A stretch of DNA of 64,000 bases, from positions 1 to 64,000 of the forward strand of contig CAZQJS010000006.1 of NCBI GenBank assembly GCA_964593725.1, read 5' to 3'. This DNA comes from JAIOSM01 sp964593725 (GTDB taxonomy: Bacteria; Desulfobacterota; Desulfobacteria; Desulfobacterales; Desulfobacteraceae). Positions within the stretch are counted from its first letter, which is position 1. The number at the start of each line of letters is the position of its first letter. Positions 49,493-59,159 of this stretch are shown here, in pieces. Under the pieces are notes generated by a model that worked only from the letters and a program-made list of their open reading frames with translations, made no database searches and had not been told where the DNA came from. The position numbers and the translations under genes were made by a program.

Positions 49493-51169
49493 CTAATTAA
49501 TCCTGCTTACTCCAATGGCAATATTGAAACAGTGATCTCCGATCTTCTCAAAATGGGACAGCATTGAGATATAAAAAACTCCGGCATCCACTGAACATTG
49601 ATCGTTTCTCAGCCTGTCAATATGTTTTTCACGCATCTGTTCACGCATCTGATCTATTCTGTCCTCATTTGCAGCAGCTTTGGTAAAAAAGTCATCCTCT
49701 TTTTCCACAAGATTGGCAAGGACCAGATCAATAAACCTGTAAGCTTCTCCGGCAATGGCAACAAGGTCTGCAACTGCATTTTCGCTCAACTTCAAGTCAT
49801 TATCATATATGATCTCAAGGATTTTTGAGATGCTCTCCATGGAATCACCGATACGCTCAATATTATTGGTGATTCTCATCATCTCTGATATCTCCTTGGC
49901 TTCGGTTTCAGAAACATCGCCCTGGTATAATTTTGTTAAAAATTTGATTATGCTCTTCTGCATTGCATCAATATGATCTTCAATGGCTTCCCTTTCTGCA
50001 AGCCTGTCATCATCCCTGATTTTCAGACAGTCGGCAACTTTTTTCAGCCCCTCCTTGGTAAATTCACCCATCCTCAGAACTTCACCCTTTACCTCCACCA
50101 GGGCACCAATGGGTGAATCCAGAAGAACTTCATCAAACTTGGGAAGCCTGTATCGCTTTTCAGACTGTTTACCTTCCGGAAACAGGAACATGACCATTTT
50201 AACAAGCTGGGGAAGAAATATGAGAAATATTAAAGCATTTATAACATTAAAGACCGTATGGCCGTTGGCAATATATCTTGCAACATTGACGGAATCACCG
50301 TTTACAACCTTGTCAACAGCTCCGGCGCCTCCCATGGTCTCTGTTACAAAAATAATGAACTTAAGGAACATGGGAAAGATTGCAACCATTATGCAGACAC
50401 CTATGACATTGAACAGGGTATGGCTCATTGCTGTCCTTTTTGCCTCAATATTACCTGAACCGATTGTTGCAAGCCATGCAGTAATGGTTGTGCCTATGTT
50501 TTCTCCCAGAACAAGGGCCATGGCAATGGGAAAGGATACAATACCCTGCATTGCAAGGGTCATGGTAAGGCCTATTGTTGCTGAGGATGACTGGACAATA
50601 ATTGTCACAAAGGCGCCCATCCCGATGCAGAGCAAAGTACCAAGGAAACCTTCATTGGCAAACTGGGAGAAAAAACCTATGAATTCGGCATTGCCCCTGA
50701 TGGGCCCAAGCCCGTGTTTCATAACTGTCATGCCGTAAAACAAAAGGCCGAATCCCAGAATAATATCACCAAGATACCTGGTTTTACGCTTTTTGGCAAA
50801 AAACTTCAGTGCAACACCAAAAGCAACTGCCGGCAGGGCAATGGAAGAGAGCTTAAATGCTATCAATTGTGCTGTAACAGTTGTACCGATATTTGCACCC
50901 AGGATAATGCCTGTTGCCTGGGTAAGATTCATTATACCGGCACTTACAAAACCTATGAGCATGACTGTGGTTGCAGAGGAGGACTGAATAACAGCAGTGA
51001 CTCCCGCCCCTGTGAAACAGCCCAGTATTCTGTTGGATGAAACCGCTTCAAGTACTTTTTTAATTCTCTGGCCTGCAATCATCTGCAGACCATCGGTCAT
51101 GGTCTGCATACCAAGGATAAAAAGCCCAAGCCCGCCCAGGGTCTGAACAAGTATTTTCAGTAAATCCAT
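49493..51169 (-). CDS. Na/Pi cotransporter family protein with PhoU-like domain
   Basis: A 558-residue protein of the sodium-dependent phosphate cotransporter family (YjbB/NptA-like). Two internal repeats with the QSSSAT signature (AVIQSSSATTVMLIGF and TIIVQSSSATIGLTM) define the family, with about nine to ten membrane segments. The last 190 residues form a PhoU-like helical domain (RITNNIERIGDSMESI, HFEKIGDHCFNIA). It probably transports phosphate with sodium. It is divergent from pstS, whose Pho-box lies between them, and thus belongs to a phosphate island. Confidence 0.92.
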   Translation of the reverse strand: MDLLKILVQTLGGLGLFILGMQTMTDGLQMIAGQRIKKVLEAVSSNRILGCFTGAGVTAVIQSSSATTVMLIGFVSAGIMNLTQATGIILGANIGTTVTAQLIAFKLSSIALPAVAFGVALKFFAKKRKTRYLGDIILGFGLLFYGMTVMKHGLGPIRGNAEFIGFFSQFANEGFLGTLLCIGMGAFVTIIVQSSSATIGLTMTLAMQGIVSFPIAMALVLGENIGTTITAWLATIGSGNIEAKRTAMSHTLFNVIGVCIMVAIFPMFLKFIIFVTETMGGAGAVDKVVNGDSVNVARYIANGHTVFNVINALIFLIFLPQLVKMVMFLFPEGKQSEKRYRLPKFDEVLLDSPIGALVEVKGEVLRMGEFTKEGLKKVADCLKIRDDDRLAEREAIEDHIDAMQKSIIKFLTKLYQGDVSETEAKEISEMMRITNNIERIGDSMESISKILEIIYDNDLKLSENAVADLVAIAGEAYRFIDLVLANLVEKEDDFFTKAAANEDRIDQMREQMREKHIDRLRNDQCSVDAGVFYISMLSHFEKIGDHCFNIAIGVSRIN

Positions 51170-51345
51170 TATACTCTCTTCTTATATTTATTAATATCCT
51201 AACGATTCCCTTACAAAAAACTAATGATTAATATATCAAACAAAAAAAAATTTCAATAGCAGAGGGGAAAATGAAAAAAAAGATACCTTTTTGTAACTAT
51301 CTGAAATAAAAACATATATTCTTCTCATCATCTTTACACATCTCC

Positions 51346-51363
51346 CTAACAAATTTCTAACAA
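51346..51363 (+). promoter_or_regulatory. Pho-box-like direct repeat upstream of pstS
   Basis: CTAACAA-ATTT-CTAACAA: two identical 7-base repeats separated by 4 AT bases, as in PhoB boxes (consensus CTGTCAT repeats spaced by four). A -10-like TATTAT (51372-51377) follows at about 8 bases, the usual replacement of the -35 by PhoB. It lies about 82-99 bases before the pstS ATG. Confidence 0.6.
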
Positions 51364-51444
51364 AACTGAATTATTATCCGGTCAGGTTTGAAATTGGGAA
51401 AAGTTAAAATCATTGTTTCAGTAATTTTAAAAAAAGGAAAAAAA

Positions 51445-52257
51445 ATGAAAAAATTTATCAGATTCGGACTCTTTATCATGTTAATGGCATTCTCTGTCTC
51501 TCCATCAATGGCAGAGACAATCTCATTAAAAGGCTCCACCACGGTTCTGCCCATTGCCCAGAAATGTGCAGAAGCATACATGGCACTTCATCCGGATGTT
51601 AGGATAACACTCTCCGGCGGCGGATCAGGCAATGGAATCAAGGCAGTCATTGACAAAAGTGCAAACATTGGAAACAGTTCACGGTTTATCAAACAAAAGG
51701 AGATAGAACATGCTTGGTCCAGGGGTGTGTATCCTGTGCCCTTCAGGATCGCCCTTGACTGTATTGCTCCGGTTGTCAATCCTGGCAATAAAATATCAAA
51801 CCTTTCCATGGATCAGTTAAAAAATATCTTTCTTGGAAATATAACAGACTGGAAAGATGTTGGCGGAAGACAAGGTAAAATTGTTGTGATTTCCAGGGAC
51901 AGCTCATCTGGTACATTTGGAGTATGGAAGGAAATTGTAATGAAAAAAAAGCGTGTTACGCCAAAGGCACTGGTGCTTGCTTCCAATGGTGCCATTGTCC
52001 AGGCCATAGCTGAAACCCCCAATGCCATAGGATATATTGGTATGGGATATGTTACAAAGACCATAAAAACCGTTAATGTCAACAATGTCAAGCCAACTGA
52101 AGAGAACACAGTTAACGGATCTTTTCCCATCTCAAGGCCTCTTTTCATGTTCACAAACAACTGGCCCAAAGGAGAGACAATGGGTTTCATCTCCTTTGTA
52201 CTCTCTAAACAAGGCCAGGCCCTTGTAACTGAAGCAGGTTCCATACCGGTATTCTAG
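51445..52257 (+). CDS. pstS: Phosphate ABC transporter, periplasmic phosphate-binding protein
   Basis: A 270-residue periplasmic protein with signal peptide (MKKFIRFGLFIMLMAFS, cleavage near MA-E) and the PstS pattern LKGSTTVLPIAQKCAEAYM, SGGGSGNGIKAVID, IGNSSRF, FLGNITDWKDVGG, RDSSSGTFGVWKE. The TGSS-type phosphate contacts are in the SGGGSG, SR and SSSGT loops. The upstream in-frame ATG at 51388 would prefix 19 non-signal residues; AAGGA before ATG 51445 decides. First gene of the pst-pho operon. Confidence 0.94.
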   Translation: MKKFIRFGLFIMLMAFSVSPSMAETISLKGSTTVLPIAQKCAEAYMALHPDVRITLSGGGSGNGIKAVIDKSANIGNSSRFIKQKEIEHAWSRGVYPVPFRIALDCIAPVVNPGNKISNLSMDQLKNIFLGNITDWKDVGGRQGKIVVISRDSSSGTFGVWKEIVMKKKRVTPKALVLASNGAIVQAIAETPNAIGYIGMGYVTKTIKTVNVNNVKPTEENTVNGSFPISRPLFMFTNNWPKGETMGFISFVLSKQGQALVTEAGSIPVF

Positions 52258-52281
52258 ATATTTGGAAATGGAGATACGACA

Positions 52282-53175
52282 TTGATCCCAGCAGCCTTTA
52301 ATAAAGAGACAAGAGTGCAGTCATTATTTCTTCTGATTGCACTCTTGTCATTAATAATGCTCACCCTTATCATGGTTTTCCTTGTCATGGAAGGAGTACC
52401 GGTTTTTCAACATGTACCGGTCAAGGATTTTATTTTTGGAAAACTATGGTATCCCACCGATGATGACCCGGCCTTTGGTATTTTCCCCTTAATTACAGCA
52501 TCTCTCTCCGTGGCAGGTTTTGCCGGGATACTTGCCATACCCCTTGGTGTTATGACGGCAATATATATTGCCGAGATTGCAGACAGGCGTGTTGCCGAGA
52601 TTGTCAAGCCTGTGATCGAACTCATTGCAAGCATGCCTTCGGTGATAATCGGTTTTTTTGGCATGATTGTTGTTGCGCCGTTTTTGCAGACAACCTTTGA
52701 TCTGCCCGTGGGGCTGAACCTTTTCAACGGAGGATTGATGCTGGCCTTCATGGCAACCCCCACTATATGCAGCATTTCGGAAGATGCAATATTCAGTGTA
52801 CCTTCAGCCCTAAAGGAAGGTTCCTATGCCCTGGGGGCAACAAAGCTTGAAACCATTATCAATATAACCATTCCTGCATCACTTTCAGGCATAAGCACAG
52901 GGGCGATCCTGGGCCTGTCCAGGGCCATTGGAGAGACAATGGTGGTCTTAATGGTGGCAGGTGGGGCTGCCATAACTCCAGAATCGATTTTTGATCCTGT
53001 GCGGCCCATGCCTGCAACAATAGCTGCTGAAATGGCTGAAGCTCCATATAGAAGCGAACATTACCATGCACTTTTTGCCATTGCCATTGCACTTTTTCTT
53101 TTCACTTTTCTTTTTAACATGGCTGCAGATTTTATTGCCTATAAATATAAACAGACAGGAGAAGCCTCTTCATGA
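52282..53175 (+). CDS. pstC: Phosphate ABC transporter permease PstC
   Basis: A 297-residue inner-membrane permease with six hydrophobic segments and the ABC permease loop EGSYALGATKLETIINITIPASLSG region (EAA-type) near 180-205. It starts at TTG 52282 with GGAGA upstream, 24 bases after pstS. The partner of PstA in the high-affinity phosphate importer. Confidence 0.93.
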   Translation: MIPAAFNKETRVQSLFLLIALLSLIMLTLIMVFLVMEGVPVFQHVPVKDFIFGKLWYPTDDDPAFGIFPLITASLSVAGFAGILAIPLGVMTAIYIAEIADRRVAEIVKPVIELIASMPSVIIGFFGMIVVAPFLQTTFDLPVGLNLFNGGLMLAFMATPTICSISEDAIFSVPSALKEGSYALGATKLETIINITIPASLSGISTGAILGLSRAIGETMVVLMVAGGAAITPESIFDPVRPMPATIAAEMAEAPYRSEHYHALFAIAIALFLFTFLFNMAADFIAYKYKQTGEASS

Positions 53176-54044
53176 AGTTATACTCTTTATCCTGCAGGAG
53201 AAAAATATATGAAAAAACAGCCTTCCTGGTCCTGAACATTGCAACCCTTTTCAATGGCGCCCTTTTGCTGTTAATTATATATTTCCTGGTTGCCAACGGA
53301 TTAAAAGCCATATCACTTGAATTTCTTTTCCAGCCCCCCACGGATTCCATGACAAAGGGAGGAATTTTCCCATGCATCATGGGAACTTTTCTTTTCTGTT
53401 TTGTCACAATTATTACGGCCCTTCCCATTGGTGTTGCATCTGCAATCTATCTTAATGAATATGCAGCAAAGGGTAAAACAGTAAGAATAATAAGAATGGG
53501 AATCAATAATCTTGCAGGAGTGCCTTCAATTGTGTTCGGACTTTTCGGCCTTGCATTCTTCTGTACTGTCTTAAAAATGGGTGTTTCCATCCTGGCAGGC
53601 GGCCTTACCCTTGCTGTGATGACCCTGCCCATAATAATTGCATCTTCCGAGGAAGCCCTTAAATCTGTTCCTGATATATACCGTGAAGCCTCCCTTGCCA
53701 TGGGGGCCACAAAATGGCAGACAATATATAAAATTGTACTGCCCGCAGCATTCCCGGGTATTATCACAGGAGCAATTCTGGGTATTTCCAGGGCAGCAGG
53801 TGAGACAGCGCCCATAATGTATACAGGGGCAGTGTTTTTCAGCCCGGTCATGCCCAGTTCCCCCTTTGATGCTGTTATGGCACTGCCCTACCATATATAT
53901 GTGCTTGCCACGGCAGGAACAAATATCGAGGCAACAAGGCATCTTCAATATGGCACTGCCCTGGTCCTGATTGCCCTTGTTTTTGGCATGAATCTCTTTG
54001 CCATTATATTGAGATACAGAATAAGAAAAAAAATAAAACTATAA
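53172..54044 (+). CDS. pstA: Phosphate ABC transporter permease PstA
   Basis: A 290-residue permease with six hydrophobic segments and the EAA loop EASLAMGATKWQTIYKIVLPAAFPG near 180-205. The ATG overlaps the pstC stop (ATGA), so translation is coupled. The N-terminal extension with KLYSLSCRRKIYEK is basic and positions the first segment in the membrane. Confidence 0.93.
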   Translation: MKLYSLSCRRKIYEKTAFLVLNIATLFNGALLLLIIYFLVANGLKAISLEFLFQPPTDSMTKGGIFPCIMGTFLFCFVTIITALPIGVASAIYLNEYAAKGKTVRIIRMGINNLAGVPSIVFGLFGLAFFCTVLKMGVSILAGGLTLAVMTLPIIIASSEEALKSVPDIYREASLAMGATKWQTIYKIVLPAAFPGIITGAILGISRAAGETAPIMYTGAVFFSPVMPSSPFDAVMALPYHIYVLATAGTNIEATRHLQYGTALVLIALVFGMNLFAIILRYRIRKKIKL

Positions 54045-54077
54045 CCAGAAAACTATAACCAGAGGAACGAAAATAAG

Positions 54078-54839
54078 GTGAAACCGGAAATTAAAATGAG
54101 CACGGAAAATCTGAATTTCTATTATGATAAATTCCAGGCTTTGTATGATATCTCCCTGGATTTCCATGAATATAAGGCCACAGCCCTGATTGGGCCGTCA
54201 GGGTGCGGGAAAAGTACTTACTTAAAATGCCTTAACAGAATGAACGAACTTATTCCCAAAACAAGGATAACAGGGAAAGTCAAACTGAACAACAAGATGA
54301 TATACACACCAGAGCTGGATGTGGTAAAACTCAGAAGGAGGGTTGGTATGGTGTTCCAGAAGCCCAACCCCTTTCCAAAAACAATATTTGAGAATATTGC
54401 CTACGGACTTAAGATCAATGGTAAAAAAAACAGAGGTGAAATAACTGAAATTGTTGAACAAAATCTAAGGCGTGCTGCAATATGGGATGAAGTAAAGGAC
54501 AGACTTAACCAGAATGCCCTGGGCCTGTCCGGGGGCCAGCAGCAGAGACTCTGCATAGCAAGGGCCCTGGCCATTGATCCTGAAGTATTGCTAATGGATG
54601 AACCTGCTTCTGCACTTGATCCCATTGCAACCAGAAAAATAGAAGACCTGATTAGTGAACTTAAAAAAAGACTCACCATCATAATTGTCACCCATAACAT
54701 GCAGCAGGCTGCCAGGATATCAGACAGAACAGCTTTTTTCTACATGGGAAAGCTGATTGAGGTGAATGACACTGAAACTCTTTTTACAAACCCTGCATTA
54801 AAGCAGACAGAAGATTATATAACCGGACGATTCGGATAA
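54078..54839 (+). CDS. pstB: Phosphate ABC transporter ATP-binding protein PstB
   Basis: A 253-residue ATPase with Walker A GPSGCGKST, Q-loop FQKPNPFPKTIFENIAYGL (a PstB signature), ABC signature LSGGQQQRL, Walker B VLLMDEPASALD and the H-loop VTHNMQQAARISD. It starts at GTG 54078 after AAGGTG; ATG 54096 (MSTENL) is also possible. Confidence 0.96.
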   Translation: MKPEIKMSTENLNFYYDKFQALYDISLDFHEYKATALIGPSGCGKSTYLKCLNRMNELIPKTRITGKVKLNNKMIYTPELDVVKLRRRVGMVFQKPNPFPKTIFENIAYGLKINGKKNRGEITEIVEQNLRRAAIWDEVKDRLNQNALGLSGGQQQRLCIARALAIDPEVLLMDEPASALDPIATRKIEDLISELKKRLTIIIVTHNMQQAARISDRTAFFYMGKLIEVNDTETLFTNPALKQTEDYITGRFG

Positions 54840-54847
54840 GGAGGACA

Positions 54848-55537
54848 ATGACTACATACTTTCAAAGGGAACTTGAGAAAATAAAAAAAGAGATTCTATC
54901 CCTGGGCGCCCTGGTGGAAGAGAGATTCAGGGAGTCTGCCAATGCTGTAAAAACCAACAATACAACCCTTGCCAGATCCATAATTGAAAGGGATATTGAA
55001 ATTGATACCTATGAAATAGAAATTGAGGAGGAGTGCCTTAAACTCATGGCCCTTTACCAGCCCGTTGCCACGGATTTAAGGTTTCTCATAGCAGTGATCA
55101 AGATCAATAATGACTTAGAAAGGATTGGTGACCTGTGCAGCAATATTTCCCGGCGTTTGATCACAGCATCCACTGACATGCCCCTGAGTTATGATTATGA
55201 CTACTCCTATATGGCAAAAAAGACCGCAAGAATGTTTAAAATGAGCCTTGACTCCCTTGTAACAACAGATATTGACACGGCATACAAGGTTCTTGACATG
55301 GATAAAGAGATTAATCTCATGAGAAACAGTGCTTTTGGCAGTATGAAAAAAGCCATAAAAAAGAGGCCTGACCAGGTGGGCAATATAATAAACAGATATC
55401 TGATCTCAAGACATATAGAGCGTATCGGGGATCATACGACAAACATAGCAGAAGAGGTAATACACCTTGTGGAAGGTGAAATAATACGCCATAAAAATAA
55501 AGAGTACATCAAAGTACATAAAAATGGTAACATCTGA
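54848..55537 (+). CDS. phoU: Phosphate signalling complex protein PhoU
   Basis: A 229-residue all-helical protein of two PhoU repeats, with metal-site motifs KINNDLERIGDLCSNI and SRHIERIGDHTTNIAEEV. PhoU links PstB state to PhoR and dampens phosphate uptake. AAGGAGG precedes it by a few bases. It lies between pstB and phoB, as usual. Confidence 0.96.
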   Translation: MTTYFQRELEKIKKEILSLGALVEERFRESANAVKTNNTTLARSIIERDIEIDTYEIEIEEECLKLMALYQPVATDLRFLIAVIKINNDLERIGDLCSNISRRLITASTDMPLSYDYDYSYMAKKTARMFKMSLDSLVTTDIDTAYKVLDMDKEINLMRNSAFGSMKKAIKKRPDQVGNIINRYLISRHIERIGDHTTNIAEEVIHLVEGEIIRHKNKEYIKVHKNGNI

Positions 55538-55566
55538 AAAAATAAAAATTTCGATTTAGGACAAAC

Positions 55567-56253
55567 ATGGCAAAAGAAAAGATACTTATTGTGGATGATG
55601 AAGAAGATATCCTTGAACTTGTAAAGTTTAATCTTGCAAGGGAGGGATATAAAACCATGCTTGCGGCAACAGGGGAGCAGGCCCTGGATCTGGTTGAAGA
55701 GAACAGAGTGGATCTTATCATACTTGATCTGATGCTCCCTGGTATTGACGGTCTTGAAGTCACAAGGATCCTCAGGAACGATCCTGCAAAGCAGAATATT
55801 CCCATTGTCATGCTCACGGCAAAGGGTGATGAAAGTGACATCATAACAGGCCTTGAACTGGGCGCAAATGATTATATTTCAAAGCCATTCAGCGTAAAAG
55901 AACTCATTGCAAGGGTCAGGAACATATTCAGAAGACGGCAGAGGCTCCTGGAAAGCAGGTCAAAAAAGATCATCCTGGACAAAGATCTTATAATAGATCA
56001 TAACAAGCATGAAATCACCTTAAATAACAGGCACATCGACCTTACACCTTCGGAATTTGATCTTTTTTCCCTGCTTGTCAGAAAAAAAGACTGGGTCTTT
56101 ACCCGGGGACAGATCATTGATGCAATCCACGGGGAAAACTATGCTGTTACAGAAAGAAGTATTGATGTTGTGGTTGTGGGACTTCGCAAAAAACTTGGCA
56201 GTTATGGAGAAAGGATAAAAACCGTCAGGGGCATTGGATATAAATATGTTTAA
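55567..56253 (+). CDS. phoB: Phosphate regulon response regulator PhoB
   Basis: A 228-residue OmpR/PhoB-type regulator: receiver (ILIVDDEEDILELVKFNL, phosphoacceptor in LIILDLMLPGIDG, lysine in ISKPFSV) and C-terminal winged helix (LTPSEFDLFSLLVRKK, VVVGLRKKLGSYGERIKTVRGIGYKY in part). It is placed directly in front of phoR and behind phoU and is the natural ligand of the Pho-box upstream of pstS. Confidence 0.93.
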   Translation: MAKEKILIVDDEEDILELVKFNLAREGYKTMLAATGEQALDLVEENRVDLIILDLMLPGIDGLEVTRILRNDPAKQNIPIVMLTAKGDESDIITGLELGANDYISKPFSVKELIARVRNIFRRRQRLLESRSKKIILDKDLIIDHNKHEITLNNRHIDLTPSEFDLFSLLVRKKDWVFTRGQIIDAIHGENYAVTERSIDVVVVGLRKKLGSYGERIKTVRGIGYKYV

Positions 56254-58060
56254 AAGTAAAAAACTGATATGGCAGATATTTCCCTCATTTCTGATAATCA
56301 CCCTTGTCTCCCTTGCAATTGTGACATGGTACTCCTCTGTCTTTTTCAAAAATTTCTTTCTTGAAAATGTTGAAAAAGATCTTTCCATAAGATTGAAACT
56401 TGCAAAAAAGGAATTATCAAAACCAATAATCTTTTCTGCTCAGGACTCTATCAATACAGGAAAAGAAAAAACAGCTGGCCTGAATCGCCTGGTAAGGGAA
56501 ATAAGCACCCGGGCCCATGCAAGATTTACTATTATTCTAACCTCGGGCAGGGTAATAGCAGATTCCAATGCCAATGCAGAAGAACTTGAAAACCACAAAA
56601 CAAGACCGGAAATACAGCTTGCCCTGAAGGGTGAAAAAGGTGTTTCCATACGGTATTCAAGCACACTTAACAAAAATATGATGTACATTGCCCTGCCTGT
56701 TAAGGAGAACAATCAAATCCTGGCTGTCCTCAGGGCATCCCTCTCCATATCCAGCATTGACAATAAGATAAAAACCATTCAGAAAAATATTTTCCTGGCC
56801 CTTGCATTTACCCTGGTAATGGCTGCCATAATCAGCCTCTATGTTTCCCGGCGCATCACCCGCCCACTGGAAGAGATGAAATCCGGTGCTGAAAATTTTG
56901 CAAAGGGGAATCTCCACCAGCGCCTGGCTGTGCCCGATTCAGAGGAGCTTGGAGCCCTCGCACAAACCATGAACAATATGGCCATGAACCTTGATGATAA
57001 GATAAAGGCTGTCCAGAACAGGAAAACAGAGCTTGAAACAATATATGCAAGCATGGCAGAAGGGGTCATTGCCATTGATAACAATGAAAGAATAATGACC
57101 ATAAATAATGCCGGAGCAGGAATATTTGATTTCCCTGCATCAATGCTGGAACAGCGCAATATCTATGAGATATCAAGAAACCTTGCCCTTGAAAAATTTT
57201 TTAAACAGGCCCTTGAAACCCATGAGCCTGTTGAGAAAATCATAAACCTTGAAAAGGAGAAAAAATATATCCTGAGCATCCACTCAACAGTGCTGTATGA
57301 TTCAAACAACAAACGCATAGGCACCCTTATCATCTCCCATGACATAACCCGCATAAAACTTTTGGAAAACATGCTGAAAGATTTTGCAGCCAATGTTTCC
57401 CATGAATTAAAAACCCCCTTGACCGCCATCCGGGGTTTTGTTGAAACATTGCAGAGCATGGATATGGATGGCGGAAAAAATTCCGGTAAGGACATGGAGT
57501 TTCTAAACATAATAGAAAAAAATGTGATCCGCATGACTGCAATCATTGATGACCTTTTATCCTTAAGCCAGCTTGAAAGAATGGAAAATAACAATGAAAA
57601 TTTAGAAACCCATGATATTGTAAAAATCATTGATAAAGCGGTCAATGAATGCAGAGACCTGAGCGAAAAGAAAAAAATAACAATAAAAAAAGAGCTCCCT
57701 GATACACTCAACGCAAAGGTGGACCCTCTTTTGATGGAACAGACCATGATAAATCTCATTGATAATGCAATCAAATACAGTTCTGACAAGGCTGAAGTAT
57801 TAATAAGCGCTGATAAAAAGGATAACTGCGCGGTCATCCGGGTAAAGGACCAGGGCACAGGCATACCAAAGGAGCATCTTTCAAAAATATTCAACCGTTT
57901 TTACAGGGTGGATAAGGCCCGGAGCCGCAACACCGGGGGGACAGGTCTTGGCCTTGCCATTGTAAAGCACATAGCCATGTATCACAATGGCAGAGCCGAT
58001 GTAACAAGCATTCCAGGCAAGGGCAGCACCTTTAAGATCACCCTGCCCCTGGCCTGGTAA
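56234..58060 (+). CDS. phoR: Phosphate regulon sensor histidine kinase PhoR
   Basis: A 608-residue kinase overlapping phoB by 20 bases. Two membrane segments (about 10-32 and 185-207) bracket a periplasmic domain of about 150 residues, longer than in Escherichia coli PhoR. HAMP (about 208-260), PAS (about 270-380), HisKA with NVSHELKTPLTAIRGFVETL and HATPase with DQGTGIPKEH and GGTGLGLAIVKH follow. The extra extracytoplasmic domain suggests it senses more than PstSCAB-PhoU status, an inference. Confidence 0.92.
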   Translation: MDINMFKSKKLIWQIFPSFLIITLVSLAIVTWYSSVFFKNFFLENVEKDLSIRLKLAKKELSKPIIFSAQDSINTGKEKTAGLNRLVREISTRAHARFTIILTSGRVIADSNANAEELENHKTRPEIQLALKGEKGVSIRYSSTLNKNMMYIALPVKENNQILAVLRASLSISSIDNKIKTIQKNIFLALAFTLVMAAIISLYVSRRITRPLEEMKSGAENFAKGNLHQRLAVPDSEELGALAQTMNNMAMNLDDKIKAVQNRKTELETIYASMAEGVIAIDNNERIMTINNAGAGIFDFPASMLEQRNIYEISRNLALEKFFKQALETHEPVEKIINLEKEKKYILSIHSTVLYDSNNKRIGTLIISHDITRIKLLENMLKDFAANVSHELKTPLTAIRGFVETLQSMDMDGGKNSGKDMEFLNIIEKNVIRMTAIIDDLLSLSQLERMENNNENLETHDIVKIIDKAVNECRDLSEKKKITIKKELPDTLNAKVDPLLMEQTMINLIDNAIKYSSDKAEVLISADKKDNCAVIRVKDQGTGIPKEHLSKIFNRFYRVDKARSRNTGGTGLGLAIVKHIAMYHNGRADVTSIPGKGSTFKITLPLAW

Positions 58061-58091
58061 AGGGATAAACACTCCTTTAAAAATAAACTGC

Positions 58092-58955
58092 TCACTGCCC
58101 TTTCTGATCTCCATTCCGGAATAACAGGGAATAAGCATTGCCTTTCAGAATTTTCTCTTTATCCGTGTCTGAAATCCCGGATTGTTCAATATCCTTAAGA
58201 TATCTTGCAGGTTTCAGAAGAGGGTAATCCGTGCCCAGAAGAATTTTATCCACCATTCCTGCTTCCACAGCAAGTCTGTATATTGAAGGGTCATATAAAT
58301 AGGGAGAGGCTGCTGTATCAAACCAGACATTTTTCAATACATCCTTAACATTCCTTTTCATGGCATTATAGAAAAATATACCTCCGCCCCAATGGGCAAA
58401 GACAAGCTTATTGTCGGGAAATGCCATGGCAAGGTCATAAATCTGGCCCAGGGTAACAGGAGTTTTACCAGGGTATTGATGGCCTACAGGTTCATTGGTG
58501 TGGACCATACAGGGAAGATTGCCAGAATCCTTTAAAACCTCCATAACAGGTGCAAGCCTGGATATTGCCTTTTTATCAATGCCTGAAAGATAAAATGCAA
58601 GTTCTCCGACTCCATGAAGGCCCTGGTCAAGGCACCTTCTGGTCTCCCGGGCTGCTCCGTCCCATGAGACATCAAAACAGGCAAAGCCCTTAAGCCTGTC
58701 AGGATATTTTCCAACAGATTCAATAATATAATCATTGTTCTGCTTTGCAAGCTCCTCATCCCTCCAGGGAAAACCAAAGATAACAGAGAGTTCAACCCCC
58801 TGCTCGTCCATCATTTCAATGAGTTCCCCGGCGCCCACTATTAAAGACTTTGGTGAATCATAGAGCAGTTTAAATTCAGGTTCTCCTGCAAAGAACTCTT
58901 CCCGGTTTTTTTGTACTTTTTCAGGAAAGATATGGGTATGAAAATCGATCAGCAT
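58092..58955 (-). CDS. Amidohydrolase family protein (PF04909-type)
   Basis: A 287-residue TIM-barrel metal hydrolase or decarboxylase. The metal motif HTHIF is at the N-terminus (DFHTHIFPEKV); a further histidine lies in MVHTNEPVGHQ and KLVFAHWGGG; the C-terminal KILLGTDYPLLKP carries the last aspartate. The group includes decarboxylases such as 2-amino-3-carboxymuconate-6-semialdehyde decarboxylase and lactone hydrolases. Substrate unknown. It lies convergent to phoR with 31 bases between. Confidence 0.85.
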   Translation of the reverse strand: MLIDFHTHIFPEKVQKNREEFFAGEPEFKLLYDSPKSLIVGAGELIEMMDEQGVELSVIFGFPWRDEELAKQNNDYIIESVGKYPDRLKGFACFDVSWDGAARETRRCLDQGLHGVGELAFYLSGIDKKAISRLAPVMEVLKDSGNLPCMVHTNEPVGHQYPGKTPVTLGQIYDLAMAFPDNKLVFAHWGGGIFFYNAMKRNVKDVLKNVWFDTAASPYLYDPSIYRLAVEAGMVDKILLGTDYPLLKPARYLKDIEQSGISDTDKEKILKGNAYSLLFRNGDQKGQ

Positions 58956-59159
58956 TGCCTGCCTTCCATATGTTTTTTCTTCAGATTAACAGAGACAATA
59001 TCGTAATTCCGGTAATTATCATATCAATAATATTAAAGGTTGTCAATGATATAACTATTTAATTTTATTATAAAATACTATTGATATTAATTACAGGCAA
59101 TGTTATATTCCAAACCATATTTTCCAACTTGTTTTAAATATACTGATAAGGATAACAGT

